Shown in pieces: positions 24,574-36,500 of a DNA stretch of 64,000 nucleotides. Positions within the stretch are counted from its first letter, which is position 1; each line of letters starts with the position of its first letter. Below the pieces are notes generated by a model. The model had not been told where the DNA came from, searched no databases, and saw only the letters and a list, made by a program, of their open reading frames with translations. The DNA comes from Eublepharis macularius. Taxonomy: Eukaryota > Chordata > Lepidosauria > Squamata > Eublepharidae. The stretch spans positions 89,266,217 through 89,330,216 of the forward strand of contig NC_072799.1 in the NCBI RefSeq assembly GCF_028583425.1, written 5' to 3'. Position numbers and translations under genes: made by a program.

Positions 24574-27500
24574 CTAAAAGACAAAAAACAAAAGGAAAGG
24601 TAAGAGGCTGGTCCCTCTTGACTCATTTTGTTCCCAACATGCATATCACTGAAAAACACTGACATTGCACGCCGATACCCTAGTGCAAGGTGGAGATACG
24701 TGTCCTCTTCTTATGATACTAATATGGAAGCCACTGCAGTGCAGTTCCTTCTAGCAGTAGGTTTAATTGTATATGGCCAAAGGCAGTTCCTTCTAACACC
24801 ACCAGTGTTGTGTGGGGCTATGCAGGAAGAGCCCTCACTGCAGCTCCTTCATACATGAAGCCCTCTTTCTGTTTCTAGGATGGGTGGTACTGAATGGGTG
24901 ATACTGAAACGAGAGGATCTGCAGTACAGACTCTGCTCATGTGGTTTCTCATCGTGCTCCTTGTAGGAAGGAACTAACTGTGCTGTAACAGCTTCCACAA
25001 ATGTTTGCAGTTCTGATCAGGGCTTTTTTTCTGGGAAAAGAGGTGGTGGAACTCAGTAGGTTGCTAGCACAGGGGGCAACTCTTGGTGGGAGGTAATGCC
25101 CCTGGTACCACATGCGCATGCGCAAAGTGCACACATGCTTCCAGGACCGTACAATGACGTCACTTTGGGTCAGCTGGAACAAGGGGGAGGTTTTTAAAAG
25201 TTTAAACAGCCCTCGGCGAAAATGGTCACATGGCTGGTGGCCCCGCCCCCTGCTCTCCAGATAGAGGGGAGTTTAGATTGCCCTCTGCGCTGCTGTAGCA
25301 GCGTGGAGGGCAATCTAAACTCCCCTCTGTCTGGAGAGCAGGGGGCGGGGCCACCAGCCATGTGACCATTTTCAAGAGGTGCCGAAACTCTGTTCCACCG
25401 TCTTCCAGCTGAAAAAAAGCCCTGGTTCTGATTCCCTTCATTATTCCTGTGGAAAGGTATTGCATACAGTCCTGTACAGTTTTCTTGTATTTTGCAAATG
25501 GGCCCCTCCTTCAATGACCACTGGTCAGAAACCAGAGAGGTGTCCCTGCACTAGGAACTGAACAGGGGTGAGTTTCACGCAATAGAGGGGAGGGGGCTGA
25601 TTTGCTAGTAAAGAGCAAATTAAATATTTTGGCCTAGTCTCCTTTTCCTAGGTAAAGGTAGTCCCCTGTGCAAGCACTGAGTCATTACTGACCCACGGGG
25701 GGATGTCACATCACGATGTTTTCTTGTCAGACTTTTTGTTACAGGGTGGTTTGCCATTGCCTTCCCCAGTCATCTACACTACCCTCAGGAAACTGGGTAC
25801 TCATTTTACCGACCTCAGAAGGATGGAAGGCTGAGTCAACCTTGAGCCAGCTACCTGAAACCGGCTTCCGCCAGGATTGAACTCAGGTCATGAGCAGAGC
25901 TTGGGCTGCAGTACTGCCACTGACCACTCCGCGCCACGGGGCTCTTCTCCTTTTCCCACAGCAAGAGAATATGGGAAAGGAGCAGGGGGCAATCTGGACC
26001 CCCTGCATGAGAGAAGCCCTCTTCTGCTTCCCCTCTTCCCCTGTCACTGAAGGAGGGGCACAGACTGAATGCATTCCAGCTCCAAGAGGCAAAAGTATAT
26101 GCTGAAGGAAGCCATCAGCTTGTCACAGTTTAACATGACTGCATGTCCAGTTCAGCATTAAATAAAGCAGAATAAAGGAACGGTTTAAATCCAATTGATG
26201 CTGCTAAGAACAAACTTGATGTGTCATACTTAATTATTTTGGGATCACATACCACTTATCACAAATAACGGAAAACAGACAGTTCCCTCTAAAAGTGCCC
26301 TGAGTTAAGGAAGCTTACTGCAGACGTTGTTCATAAATTATTAGTTAGGTATACATTAATGTTGTTGAATGAAGAATTACAGCATTATGTTATCTTGTCA
26401 AATCTCAGGTGCTAAACAGGATCACCTCCGGTCAGTATTTGGCTGAAGACCAGGGTTGCTACACGGGAGTTTTGACTTTGAAAGCTTATACACTTAATAT
26501 CTTGTTGGTCTGGACTTGAATCTTATTGGACTCAAATCTTGCAGACCAACTTGGCTACCCACCTGAACCTATCTTAATTCACAGTTTCAGCATGTCTTCG
26601 TTGCTGCAGAAGGGTACTCACTTACAGGGCAATCATATGCAAAGTTACTCTAGTCTACGCCCATTGATTTCTATGACCTCTGACTGGAGTAGCTTTGCAT
26701 AAGACTGAAGTGTTCATCTGTTAACAGTAGTGCTTGAGTTACAGTGCCTGCGATGGGGGAAATGGCCTGCTCTCTTCATATCTATTCTGTATTTTTGTTA
26801 CATGATATTTCTATATGGTTTTAGTGATGCCACTTTGAGTCTTGCTGATAAGGGCCGATTCCAGACGACTAACCTTAAGGCGTTTCATGCCGCCCTCTTC
26901 CGGATCGCGACGGGGAAAATGCGAAATATCGTGTTTCCTCGCGCGAGTTTTCCGCGACGACGCGCAAAACTCGCGTGAGGAAACGCGATATTTCGCATTT
27001 TCCCTGTCGCGATCCGGAAGAGGGCGGCATAAAACGCCTTAAGGTTAGTCATCTGGAATCGGCCAAGGTGAAAAGCAAGATGTAAATGTTTTTTTTAAAA
27101 ATTTAAAAAATCATTACAGATGTTGGCAGACAGGTTTATCCATCTGAGCCGGTTGGCCCAGGCTAATCCAATCTCATCAGCTCTGGGAAACTAAGCAGGG
27201 TCAGCCCTGGTTAGTACTCGGATGGGAAACTACTAAGGAAGTCCAGGATCACGACACAAAGGCAAACAATGGCAAACCACCTCTGTTTCACTCTTGCCTT
27301 GAAAACCTTATGGGGGTCACCATAAGTCCGCTGTGACTTGCTGGCAGTTTATACACACTTTTTCATCTGCAAGCATGGTAAAATCAAATCCCTCGGTTGA
27401 TATCTTGCTTCAGATTATAATATAAATCAGGTCATTCTACTTTACCAAGTGCCGGGAATGGTCTGCGCCGTGAGACAGAGGGCTCAAGCTGTGGCCGCGA

Positions 27501-30500
27501 CTTTGGCTCCGGCCTCTGCTTCTGCTCCTACTCCTGTGAGACCACTAAAACAAAATGTAGACTATGACACAGATCTACATTAAGCAGGAGGCATTCCCTG
27601 TGGTCAGGGCTTTTTTTCAGGGAAAAGAGGTGGTGGAACTCAGTGGGTTGCCCTTGGTGAAAATGATCACATGGCTGGTGGCCCCGCCCCCTGATCTCCA
27701 GACAGAGGGGAGTTGAGATTGCCCTCTGCGCCGCTGAACGGGGTGGAAGGCAATCTAAATCCCTTCAGTCTGGAGATCAGGGGGCGGGGCCACCAGCCAT
27801 GTGACCATTTTGAAGAGGTTCCGGAACTCCGTTCCACGGTGTTCCAGCTGTAAAAAAGCCCTGCCTGTGGTTATATGATCTCTGAATACCGAAAAGGACT
27901 TGAATCTAATATATTCCTAAGTTATGGCCCCAATCCAAACATAACAGCACAGTACCCTAGGAAATACTCCAGTACTATCTGGTACCTTTGAAATTTCCAG
28001 TCCCATATAAATAAAATAAAGCCATGATGTGCAACATGGACCCAGTGCATTCATGAGCATTTATTCTCTGCGATAATAAGAGATAGTACATGCAAAGCTG
28101 AGAGTTTCATGTCCAGAGTTCCAGGACTTCTGTTCTTTTTAAGCAAGAGGCATACAGCGCCCAGATAAAGATTAAGATTTGAGTCCAGTAGCACCTTAGG
28201 AGGAAAGGGGCTTTAACGTTTCTCCCTGCAACATTTACTTGACATGAAATATACTAATTGGATATAAAATATGGTTGTTGTGGGTTTTCCGGGCTGTATA
28301 GCCGTGGTCTTGGCATTGTAGTTCCTGACGTTTCGCCAGCAGCTGTGGCTGGCATCTTCAGAGGTGTAGCACCAAAAGACAGAAATCTCTCAGTGTCACA
28401 GAGTGGAAAAGATGTTGGCAGGTCATTTATATCTACTCGGGAGGGGTGGGGTTGAGCTGAGTCATCCTGTAAGAGTTTCCCAGGGTGTGGAATGCTAATG
28501 GCAGGAGGCTTCACTGTATCCTGAGGAGGTTCTTTTGCATATGGATTGGTGCTTGATGTGCTAATCTTCTCTGCAGGGCTATTGTCGGGTATAGAGTGTT
28601 TTGTTAGCCTGGTGTTTTTCAGAACTGGAAACCATGCTCTGTTCATTCTTAAGGTTTCTTCTTTCCTGTTGAAGTTTTGCTTATACTTGTGAATTTCAAT
28701 GGCTTCCCTGTGCAGTCTGACAAAGTAGTTGGAATAGTTGTCCAGTATTTTGGTGTCCTGGAACAAGATACTGTGCCCTGTTTGAGTTAGGCTATGTTCA
28801 GCCACTGCTGATTTTTCAGGTTGTCCAAGGTTGTCCAACCAAGGAAAAACAGTCTTCTACAGGAAAAGTGTTTTTGCCATATATCAAAGGAATTACTGAT
28901 CAGATGGGAAAGCTTATGAAAAGCATAACCTTCAAGCAGTATTCAGACCCACCCGAAAAATACAACAGATGCTACGATCAGCAAAAGACAGTAGAGACCC
29001 CCTCACCTCTGCAGGAGTATACCGTATACCCTGCAGCTGTGGACAAGTTTACATCGGGACCGCAAAGCGTAGCATCCAGACAAGAATAAAAGAACATGAA
29101 AGACACTGCAGACTTGGACAACCTGAAAAATCAGCAGTGGCTGAACATAGCCTAACTTTCAGAACTTTCCAGTTCTGAAAAACACCAGGCTAACAAAACA
29201 CTCTATACCCGACAATAGCCCTGCAGAGAAAATTAGCACATCAAGCACCAAACCATATGCAAAAGAACCTCCTCATGATACAGTGAAGCCTCCCGCCATT
29301 AGCATTCCACACCTTGGGAAACTCTTACAGGATGACTCAGCTCAACCCCACCCCTCCCGAGTAGATATAAATGACCTGCCAACATCTTTTCCACACTGTG
29401 ACACTGAGAGATTTCTGTCTTTTGGTGCTACACCTCTGAAGATGCCAGCCACAGCTGCTGGCGAAACGTCAGGAACTACAATGCCAAGACCACGGCAATA
29501 CAGCCCGGAAAACCCACAACAACCATCGTTCTCCGGCCGTGAAAGCCTTCGACAATACATGGATATAAAATAGCAAGTCATGGAAATGATACAAAGAGAA
29601 AACTCCCTAGTTCCTGCAATGATCCTAGTTTGAATCAGGGCTCTTTTTGGGGACCTCCAGACATGGAACTCCCAGAGTCGCATGTAATTTGGCCCTTATG
29701 TTTGTGAGTACTAAACTGATTGATAATGAAATATATCACCCCAATCAAATGAGACTAATCAGCAAGCAGAGGCAGTCATTGACTCATGGATCGCCCTTCT
29801 GCCCCGTTTGCTGTTAGCAAAGAAAGGAAGTATAGAATTATTTCAGGGAGAAAACTATTAATTATCTGATTGGTTGCAGGAGGGAAGGTCTTTTGGCCTA
29901 CATGCTTAAAACAGGCACATCCCAAAAGAGCTCTTACCAGAGCGCCTCTTCTTGTGACAGCCTCTCCCTTCACAATGACAGAATCATTTTCCATGAGAGC
30001 AGGCCACACATGATAGGCCACGAGTGGTGCTGTGAAGTCAGAGTCATAGCTGCGTCGGTACCTAATCAGACACAAGGAAGATGAGATTGCAAATGAGTTA
30101 ACAGCACACAGTTTGATCCCACAGCATTTGCTTAAAATACTGTCAATGCACAATATTTATTTATTTTTATATAAAGCAATTGTTTGCTGTCTTTCTACCC
30201 AAACAGGGTTCCTGAGGTGGCAAAATATGAAAATGTTAAGCTGGCAATATGAAGATGGCAAGAGCAAGATTAGAGAAGGGTGCTATGAAAGAAATCCTTC
30301 AACATAATTGTGAGCAGGAATTTTGTAAAGTGAGAGTAAATTCTGAGCTGCTACAGATGAACCGGACATACGGACGGCCTTCCCAATGATTGCCCTGACA
30401 GTCAACTATTAATCTGTCATCAGTGTATGGAAAGACCTACATTTTTTGTAGGTTGTCCAGTATCATGGTTACAAACATGGATAAAACTGGAGGCTCTCAA

Positions 30501-33500
30501 ATTAGAAATGGCTGCCACCCACCACCACCTTCAAGAATTCCCTGTGTTTGTTAGTGAACTCCCCCCCACCCCCACCCCAAGATATCTGTTGCAAAATTGT
30601 GACAGTCCCAAAAGTGGCAGGAATTATATGAAACTTTTTCTTCACTACATCTTTGCTCACTCTTTCCTCCATTACGCTTTGGCATGGTAAAAAAAAAATC
30701 ACTACGTAATTAAACTTTATTGCTATAGCTACAGCCATTGCAAAACAGGTTGAAATTGTTGGTAAAAATCAAGAACCCCACATACAAACAAATTAAACTC
30801 ATTAATAAAGTACAGACATTGTGTACATATATGTAAGTTGTATTAGTTAGAGATGTATGACAATAAAAACAGTATATAATGGCCTCTGCATCCCAGACAT
30901 AGAAATGACTGCTGAGGAACTGCACAATTTTAAAGTTGTCAATGAGGAAATTGAAATGGTTTGAGATTTTTTTTCTTGGCTTAATCATCAACCAAAAGGG
31001 AGACTGCAACGAGGAAATCAGAAGAAGATTGACACTTGGAAGCAAAGTTCCCTCTAAAGTGTGCAGTGTTGTGAGCCAAAAATTTAGTTTGTGAGCTGAA
31101 ACTTGCATAAAAATTTATTTTGCGAGCTGACTTGCATAAAAGTTTTGAGAGTGCCTTTTTATTTAAAAAACGCAGTTCACAAATATACAAAAATACAAAT
31201 ATACAAACAAACATTTGACTATCACATAAATCAGTTTTTAGAAGCTTATAATCACAACCTTTAAAAAATCTGAGAATTAAGGGTTAGGCTTAGCAGTGGG
31301 TCACACTGAATCCAGGCGCCCTGTCCTACCTATGTTGTGTGTATTTTATTGATATTGAGCTAAAGGAGTCTGGAGAAGAGGGGAGCCTGGGAGGAAAGCT
31401 ATGCGTGTGAAAAAATGAACCAAGCCAAACAGGGATGAGAAAGGAAGACATGTAGAGGAAGGGGGTGAAAGGCCAGATTATAAAATACAGGACAAATGTC
31501 TTCCCTGGCAGCAGAGTTAAGAGGGGATATGGGTGAGTCAAAGAGAATAGAGATGCTGCCTCTGAATGGGGTCCAAACTGTAGTGGAGCAAGAAGGAAGC
31601 GGAGAGGAAGCCAAGATCCATAGCCAAGGGCCCAAAGATGATGCACCTGATGGGCTTTGAAGCGCAACCATCCTTGGTCCCTTGCCTTACTCACCTGCGA
31701 TTATTCCCCCAACCCCAGCCCCCTCCCTCCACTATTGCGACCAAAGGAGAAACAAGGGAGAGTGGGTCTGTTTAGAACTTCACATGCCTTCCTTCTCCCA
31801 GAATGCTCAACTTTTAGGGCAACCCTCCTCAACCCAAACTCAGGGGTGTTTGTTGGTGAGGCAGATCCTGAGATTTCATGTTATGAAGAAGAAAGGAAAG
31901 GAGGGAGAAAGAGATGGAGAGCTTGCTTTGTGCTTGCAACAAGCCACAAAAGGTGCATTTTTACTTACATTTAAACAAAGTTGTCAGTTTTATGCAGGTA
32001 AAAAAGAGGGGGAAAGAAATTGCTCAGAGAAATGTCCTGATGCTCAAACTCAAAAGTGGTAGAAGAGGAATTTCTTCTACATGAGCAGGAGATGTATGGT
32101 TGCCAGCATCTAGGTGGTGACTGGAGACTCCAGAATCACAACTGATCTCCAGGCAACAGAGATCAGTTCCCCTGGATAAAATAGCTGCTTGTGTGTGTGT
32201 GTGTGTGGGGGGGGGGTGATCTCTATAGCTTTATACCCTGCTAAGGTCCCTCCCCTCCCCAAACCCTGCCTTCTCCAGGCTTCACATCCTAAATCTCCAG
32301 GAATTTCACAACCTGGAGCTGGCAACCATAAAGGGGAGGGATGTATGTTGGGGAGAAAACAACTGCTTTGCATGCAGAATGTCCCACACAGGTCCACACC
32401 AAGCCTACCTGGATGCACTCTTATGCATCCTTCACCCACAGGCCCTCAGCAGCGCAGCCCAGGCCTGCCCTGGGCGCAATCCTGTTTCATCCTTCGCCTG
32501 AGGGCCCTCAGAGGCACAGCCCAGGCCTGCCCAGGCACAATCCTGTGCCCTCTTTCGCCTGAGGGCCCTCAGCGGCGCAGCCTAGGCCTGCCCAGGCACA
32601 ATGCCGTGCCATCATTCCCCTATGGACCCTCAGTGGCGCAGGCCAAGCCTGCCCTGGCACAATCCTGCCCCATCCTTACTTTTCAGGGGGAGCCAGCTGA
32701 GCAGAAGGCGAGGCCACTGGAGAGGAATCTCCTCTGCACTCCAGAAGGAATCCTGTGCGCCAAGAGGTGAGATTTCCTGCGTGATTGCGCACAAGCGCAC
32801 TCTACAGGGAACGCTGCTTGGAAGAGCAGCCATGAGGGAAACAGAAATGATCTTTAAGGGTAAGGAGGATGTCTCTCTGGGAACCACGATCAAGATCATC
32901 CAAACTATGGTATTCCCCATTACTATGTATGGATGTGAAAGTGGGACAGTGAAGAAAGCTGACAGGAAGAAAATTGTCTCATTTGAAATGTGGTACTGGA
33001 GGAGAGTTTTGCAGATACCATAGATGGCATCTGCAAGGTATCAAAGATACCGTACTTTGGTCACACCATAAGAAGACAAGACTCTCAGGAAAAGTCAATA
33101 ATGCTAGGAAAAGTTGAAGGCAGTAGGAAAAGAGGAAGACCCAAACTGAGATAGCTTGACTGAATTATAGAAGCCACGTCCTCCAGTTTGCAAGATCTGA
33201 ACAAGTCTGTTAACGATAGGATGTTTTGGAAGTCTTTCGTTCATAGGGTCGCTGCAGGTTGGAGGCAGCTTGATGGCACATAACAAGTACACGTATCCCC
33301 CACATACCTAGCTCAATTTTTCTTTGCTGCTATTACAAATATTGCAACCTGATAAGAAATATGGTATGGTAGAATAGGAACAGAACTTTTTAAGTTGTTG
33401 ATCTAGCAGAGCTCTTTCTACAATGTTCCCCTGTATCAAAATGACTATTTTGTCAGCTAGCAAAGCATCTACTGACCTCACAGTGCCTCTAACCACAGAG

Positions 33501-36500
33501 TGATGAAGGACACGAACACTTACACAGTGCTGGTTGCCAACTATGGAGGAAAATAGCTCTGGTCTGCATGGTGCACATGCTGCCAAGCTGCATCCATACA
33601 ATAACCTCTGACAGCCTTTTTCATACCAATGACATCATTGGTTTGTGCCAGTATATTCTACTATATGTGCACTCAATAAACTGAACCCTCATCATTTCTC
33701 CCTCAGTTGCCTCCCATCAATTTATATCAGTAAACTGATGAGGACGCCGATGGGTCGATTTTGGTCAAATATGTACAAAGTAACCCATGATGGAAAATAT
33801 TACACCCTTCGTACTTAGCATTGCAATGACAGTAAAATATTGTATCTTACTCAACGAATGCAAACAGAATTTGCAATCCTCAATGTTTGTATAGATATAG
33901 CAACTACCAGGGAGAGTGACAACTGTGGGTTGGTTTCAGAGTTTTCCATGCCATTAGTGGTGGGGCTTTCCTACAATGCAAGGACCCTTCCGCTGAGACA
34001 AAGAGACTTGCTCCAATGGAAGAAGCATGTTTCTCCTGCAGAATAATCCACTGATAGCAAAAAGGAAACTTAGGATCCAATCCAATGTCTTTTACATTCT
34101 TCACCCTTCATACAAGAATGCACATTTTAGTCTTTCCCTTACTTGTGCTCATTAAAAAGTTCTCCTTCGGAAGCAAATGCAATATCAAGTGGAGGATCCA
34201 AAGTCTGCATTGAAAAGGCTACACGGCACAATTCTCGTATTAAACTGCTGATCATGATAAAATCAACCTCTGGTGGAAAGGAAATCTTAGGATTGATGTT
34301 CATTGCATTAATTACTTCCTGTAAGCAAATAGAAGAGAGATTGTTATTTTCTAGAGGAAATGATAGTTACAAAAAACTTTTTCCAGTTAGAGATATACAT
34401 GACAGCCCCATTTCTTTAACCTCCTCAAACCCATTTTGGAAGGAGAGGAAAATAAGTTGTATTAAGATACTACAAGACACTGCATTTTTTTTAAAACTAC
34501 ATTTAAAGTAGCATCAGAACATGTTGACATCAGTTCAGACCATTTTATACTGACCTGCTTAGAGTTCAGACTTCATTTGGTATACTGATATTTTTGTGTC
34601 ACATTTTCCCAGAATTCAAATCACCACGGTGTCTTCCAGAATGCAGCCTCAGAGCCAAACTACAAGTGATGCCTGACACAGGTTGGACACTTGTCAGCTT
34701 CCCTCAAGTTTTGATGGGAAATGTAGGCAGCTTGGTGAAATGTTGAACAAGTGACAGTTGAAAAGTCCGTTGGACAGCAGTCGGAGAGCCAAGCTGCAAG
34801 TCCAGGATGCCTACATTTCCCATCAAAACTTGAGGGAAGCTGACAAGTGTCCAACTTGTGTCAGGTGTCACTCGTAGCTTGGCTCTCAGTCTGGTTTTTC
34901 CTCATCTCCAGGGTGCCTCTGATCATAGTGCAATTGGGATGATTGTTCCACAATGCATATTTTTACGGAGAACTTCTCTGTATATGCATGTGTGTTCTGT
35001 CTTCCTTTACAGACTGTTCAGTTCACAGCTTGTTTATTAGTTTTTGTGTGCATGCATTGTTGCACTATTTTGATGGAGCAATGGGGTCTTACATCAAATG
35101 CAGTTCATTTGCTTATACAGTTATCGCCCCATTTGCATATGCACTTACTACTTCCAAAGCCCACCAGCCAATTACAGCTTGTGTACATGTGTGGGCTTTA
35201 ACTCGTTAGCTACTTTCCAGGCTTTGATTGGTTGTTTTGCTGGATTGTGCTGTCCTTCCTTCCAATTTTGAATTACAGGCAGTAACTAAAGCACGCAGCA
35301 TAGTTGCATGGCCGAGCTCAGAGCTTAGGGGATGTTGTTTTGGAAAGTTATTGTTGAGGCCCTTCTAGGCACCCTTACACAGTTTTGTAGTCCTGTTCTG
35401 TTCTTCAATTAAAAGTTTTGCTGTGTTAACACCCCATTATTACTGTGGACAAATTTCTTTCACAGAAAGCGTGTAAGAATGTGGGCAGGGAGGTAAATGG
35501 TTAATACTGACGCAAATATGGCTTCAGAATCACCTCACGATCAGTGAATTATTTAATGCCAATAAATGCTTTGTAGCTGCATTTTGATACCTGTATCATT
35601 AATTGTGAACTTTTGAAGAGACCAATGGCTTGTTTTGTTTTTTAAAAAGGGGCTGGTACTCATATATATAGTTGCGATGATTTTCACAATTCCCGACTCA
35701 GGACTTTAGAGATCCCCCCCCCCCCCCCGAGAAGGTGCTGGTACTAAGTACCACTGAGTACGGCCACAGAAAAAAGCACGGAATAGACTAGTTATTGTGC
35801 TGGGTCTGGTGGGTGTCCCTTTTGTTGGCTTTATATTCTGCGGTTACCGAGGAAGGCACTGTAGGCAGGAAGGGGGCATGGAAGCACTCCGAACTTTCTC
35901 CTCACCCCAGAGGAGAGGCAATGTTTTCCCTTTTCTCTCCAGGATACCCCGTGTACTCCCACAGCCTTGTCTTTCTCTTTACACTGCTTGTTGAAAAGGA
36001 ACCTAGTGCACAGCACACACAGGCCTTGAAAATGGTGCCAGGCATGGTAACAACTGACAAGAATGCCACTACAATAAGATGAATGAATTGACTCATATCC
36101 ATCACATGAATGCTGTATTTTTATCATATGAATGTTGTATTTTTATGAGCGTCTTATTCTATGTATGCTTACAATATTTTTGAGAATTTTTCTCTGTGCG
36201 TTTCTGTTTTATTGTGAAATGTAATAATACATTTCACATACAGAAGGGTAATTTTCTGCAACCATTTTAACCCTGGCCGTTTTCACACTGCTCACCGGGC
36301 ATAGAACATCACGCCAAGTTCCTGGAATGACAGTGTCTTCCTGGTGCGATTTCGCACAAGCACTCGTTCTTGCATGAAATCGCACCGTTCTCGTGTGAAA
36401 TCGCACCAGGAAGACGCTGTTGTTCTGGGAGCTTGGCACAATTGTTCCGTGGCCGGTAAGCAGTGCGAAAACGGCCCCTGATTCTTACATATGTTATAAT

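Larger units (their letters stand above)
28272..29559. mobile_element. Penelope-like insertion made of two inverted arms, 13-base duplication
   Basis: Flanked by TGGATATAAAATA at 28259-28271 and 29560-29572. The left arm (to about 28838) reads on the minus strand, the right arm (from about 28850) on the plus strand; each starts or ends with the same terminal repeat (GGTTGTTGTGGGTTTTCCGG or its complement). The right arm encodes a GIY-YIG nuclease start ([20 protein letters not shown], then RIKEHERHC) with a deletion after AEHSLT. The left arm encodes the part that follows ([15 protein letters not shown], then [14 protein letters not shown]). Only the right end has the 40-base tail ending CTTCGACAATACA. 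Penelope-like elements encode RT plus GIY-YIG; no RT is left here. Confidence 0.88.

Noticed and set aside
28254..28838. A 194-codon frame as a possible host gene
   Set aside because: It is part of the Penelope-like element, recurs at 49266-49724, and runs into the terminal repeat.
32189..32770. A 193-codon open frame in intron 9
   Set aside because: It crosses a GT/G run, the end of an interspersed repeat and a 61-base minisatellite, with no recognisable domain.
35280..35470. Possible LTR end (TTCAATTAAAAG followed by TGTTAACACC)
   Set aside because: No matching second LTR, inverted TG/CA ends or target duplication could be found.
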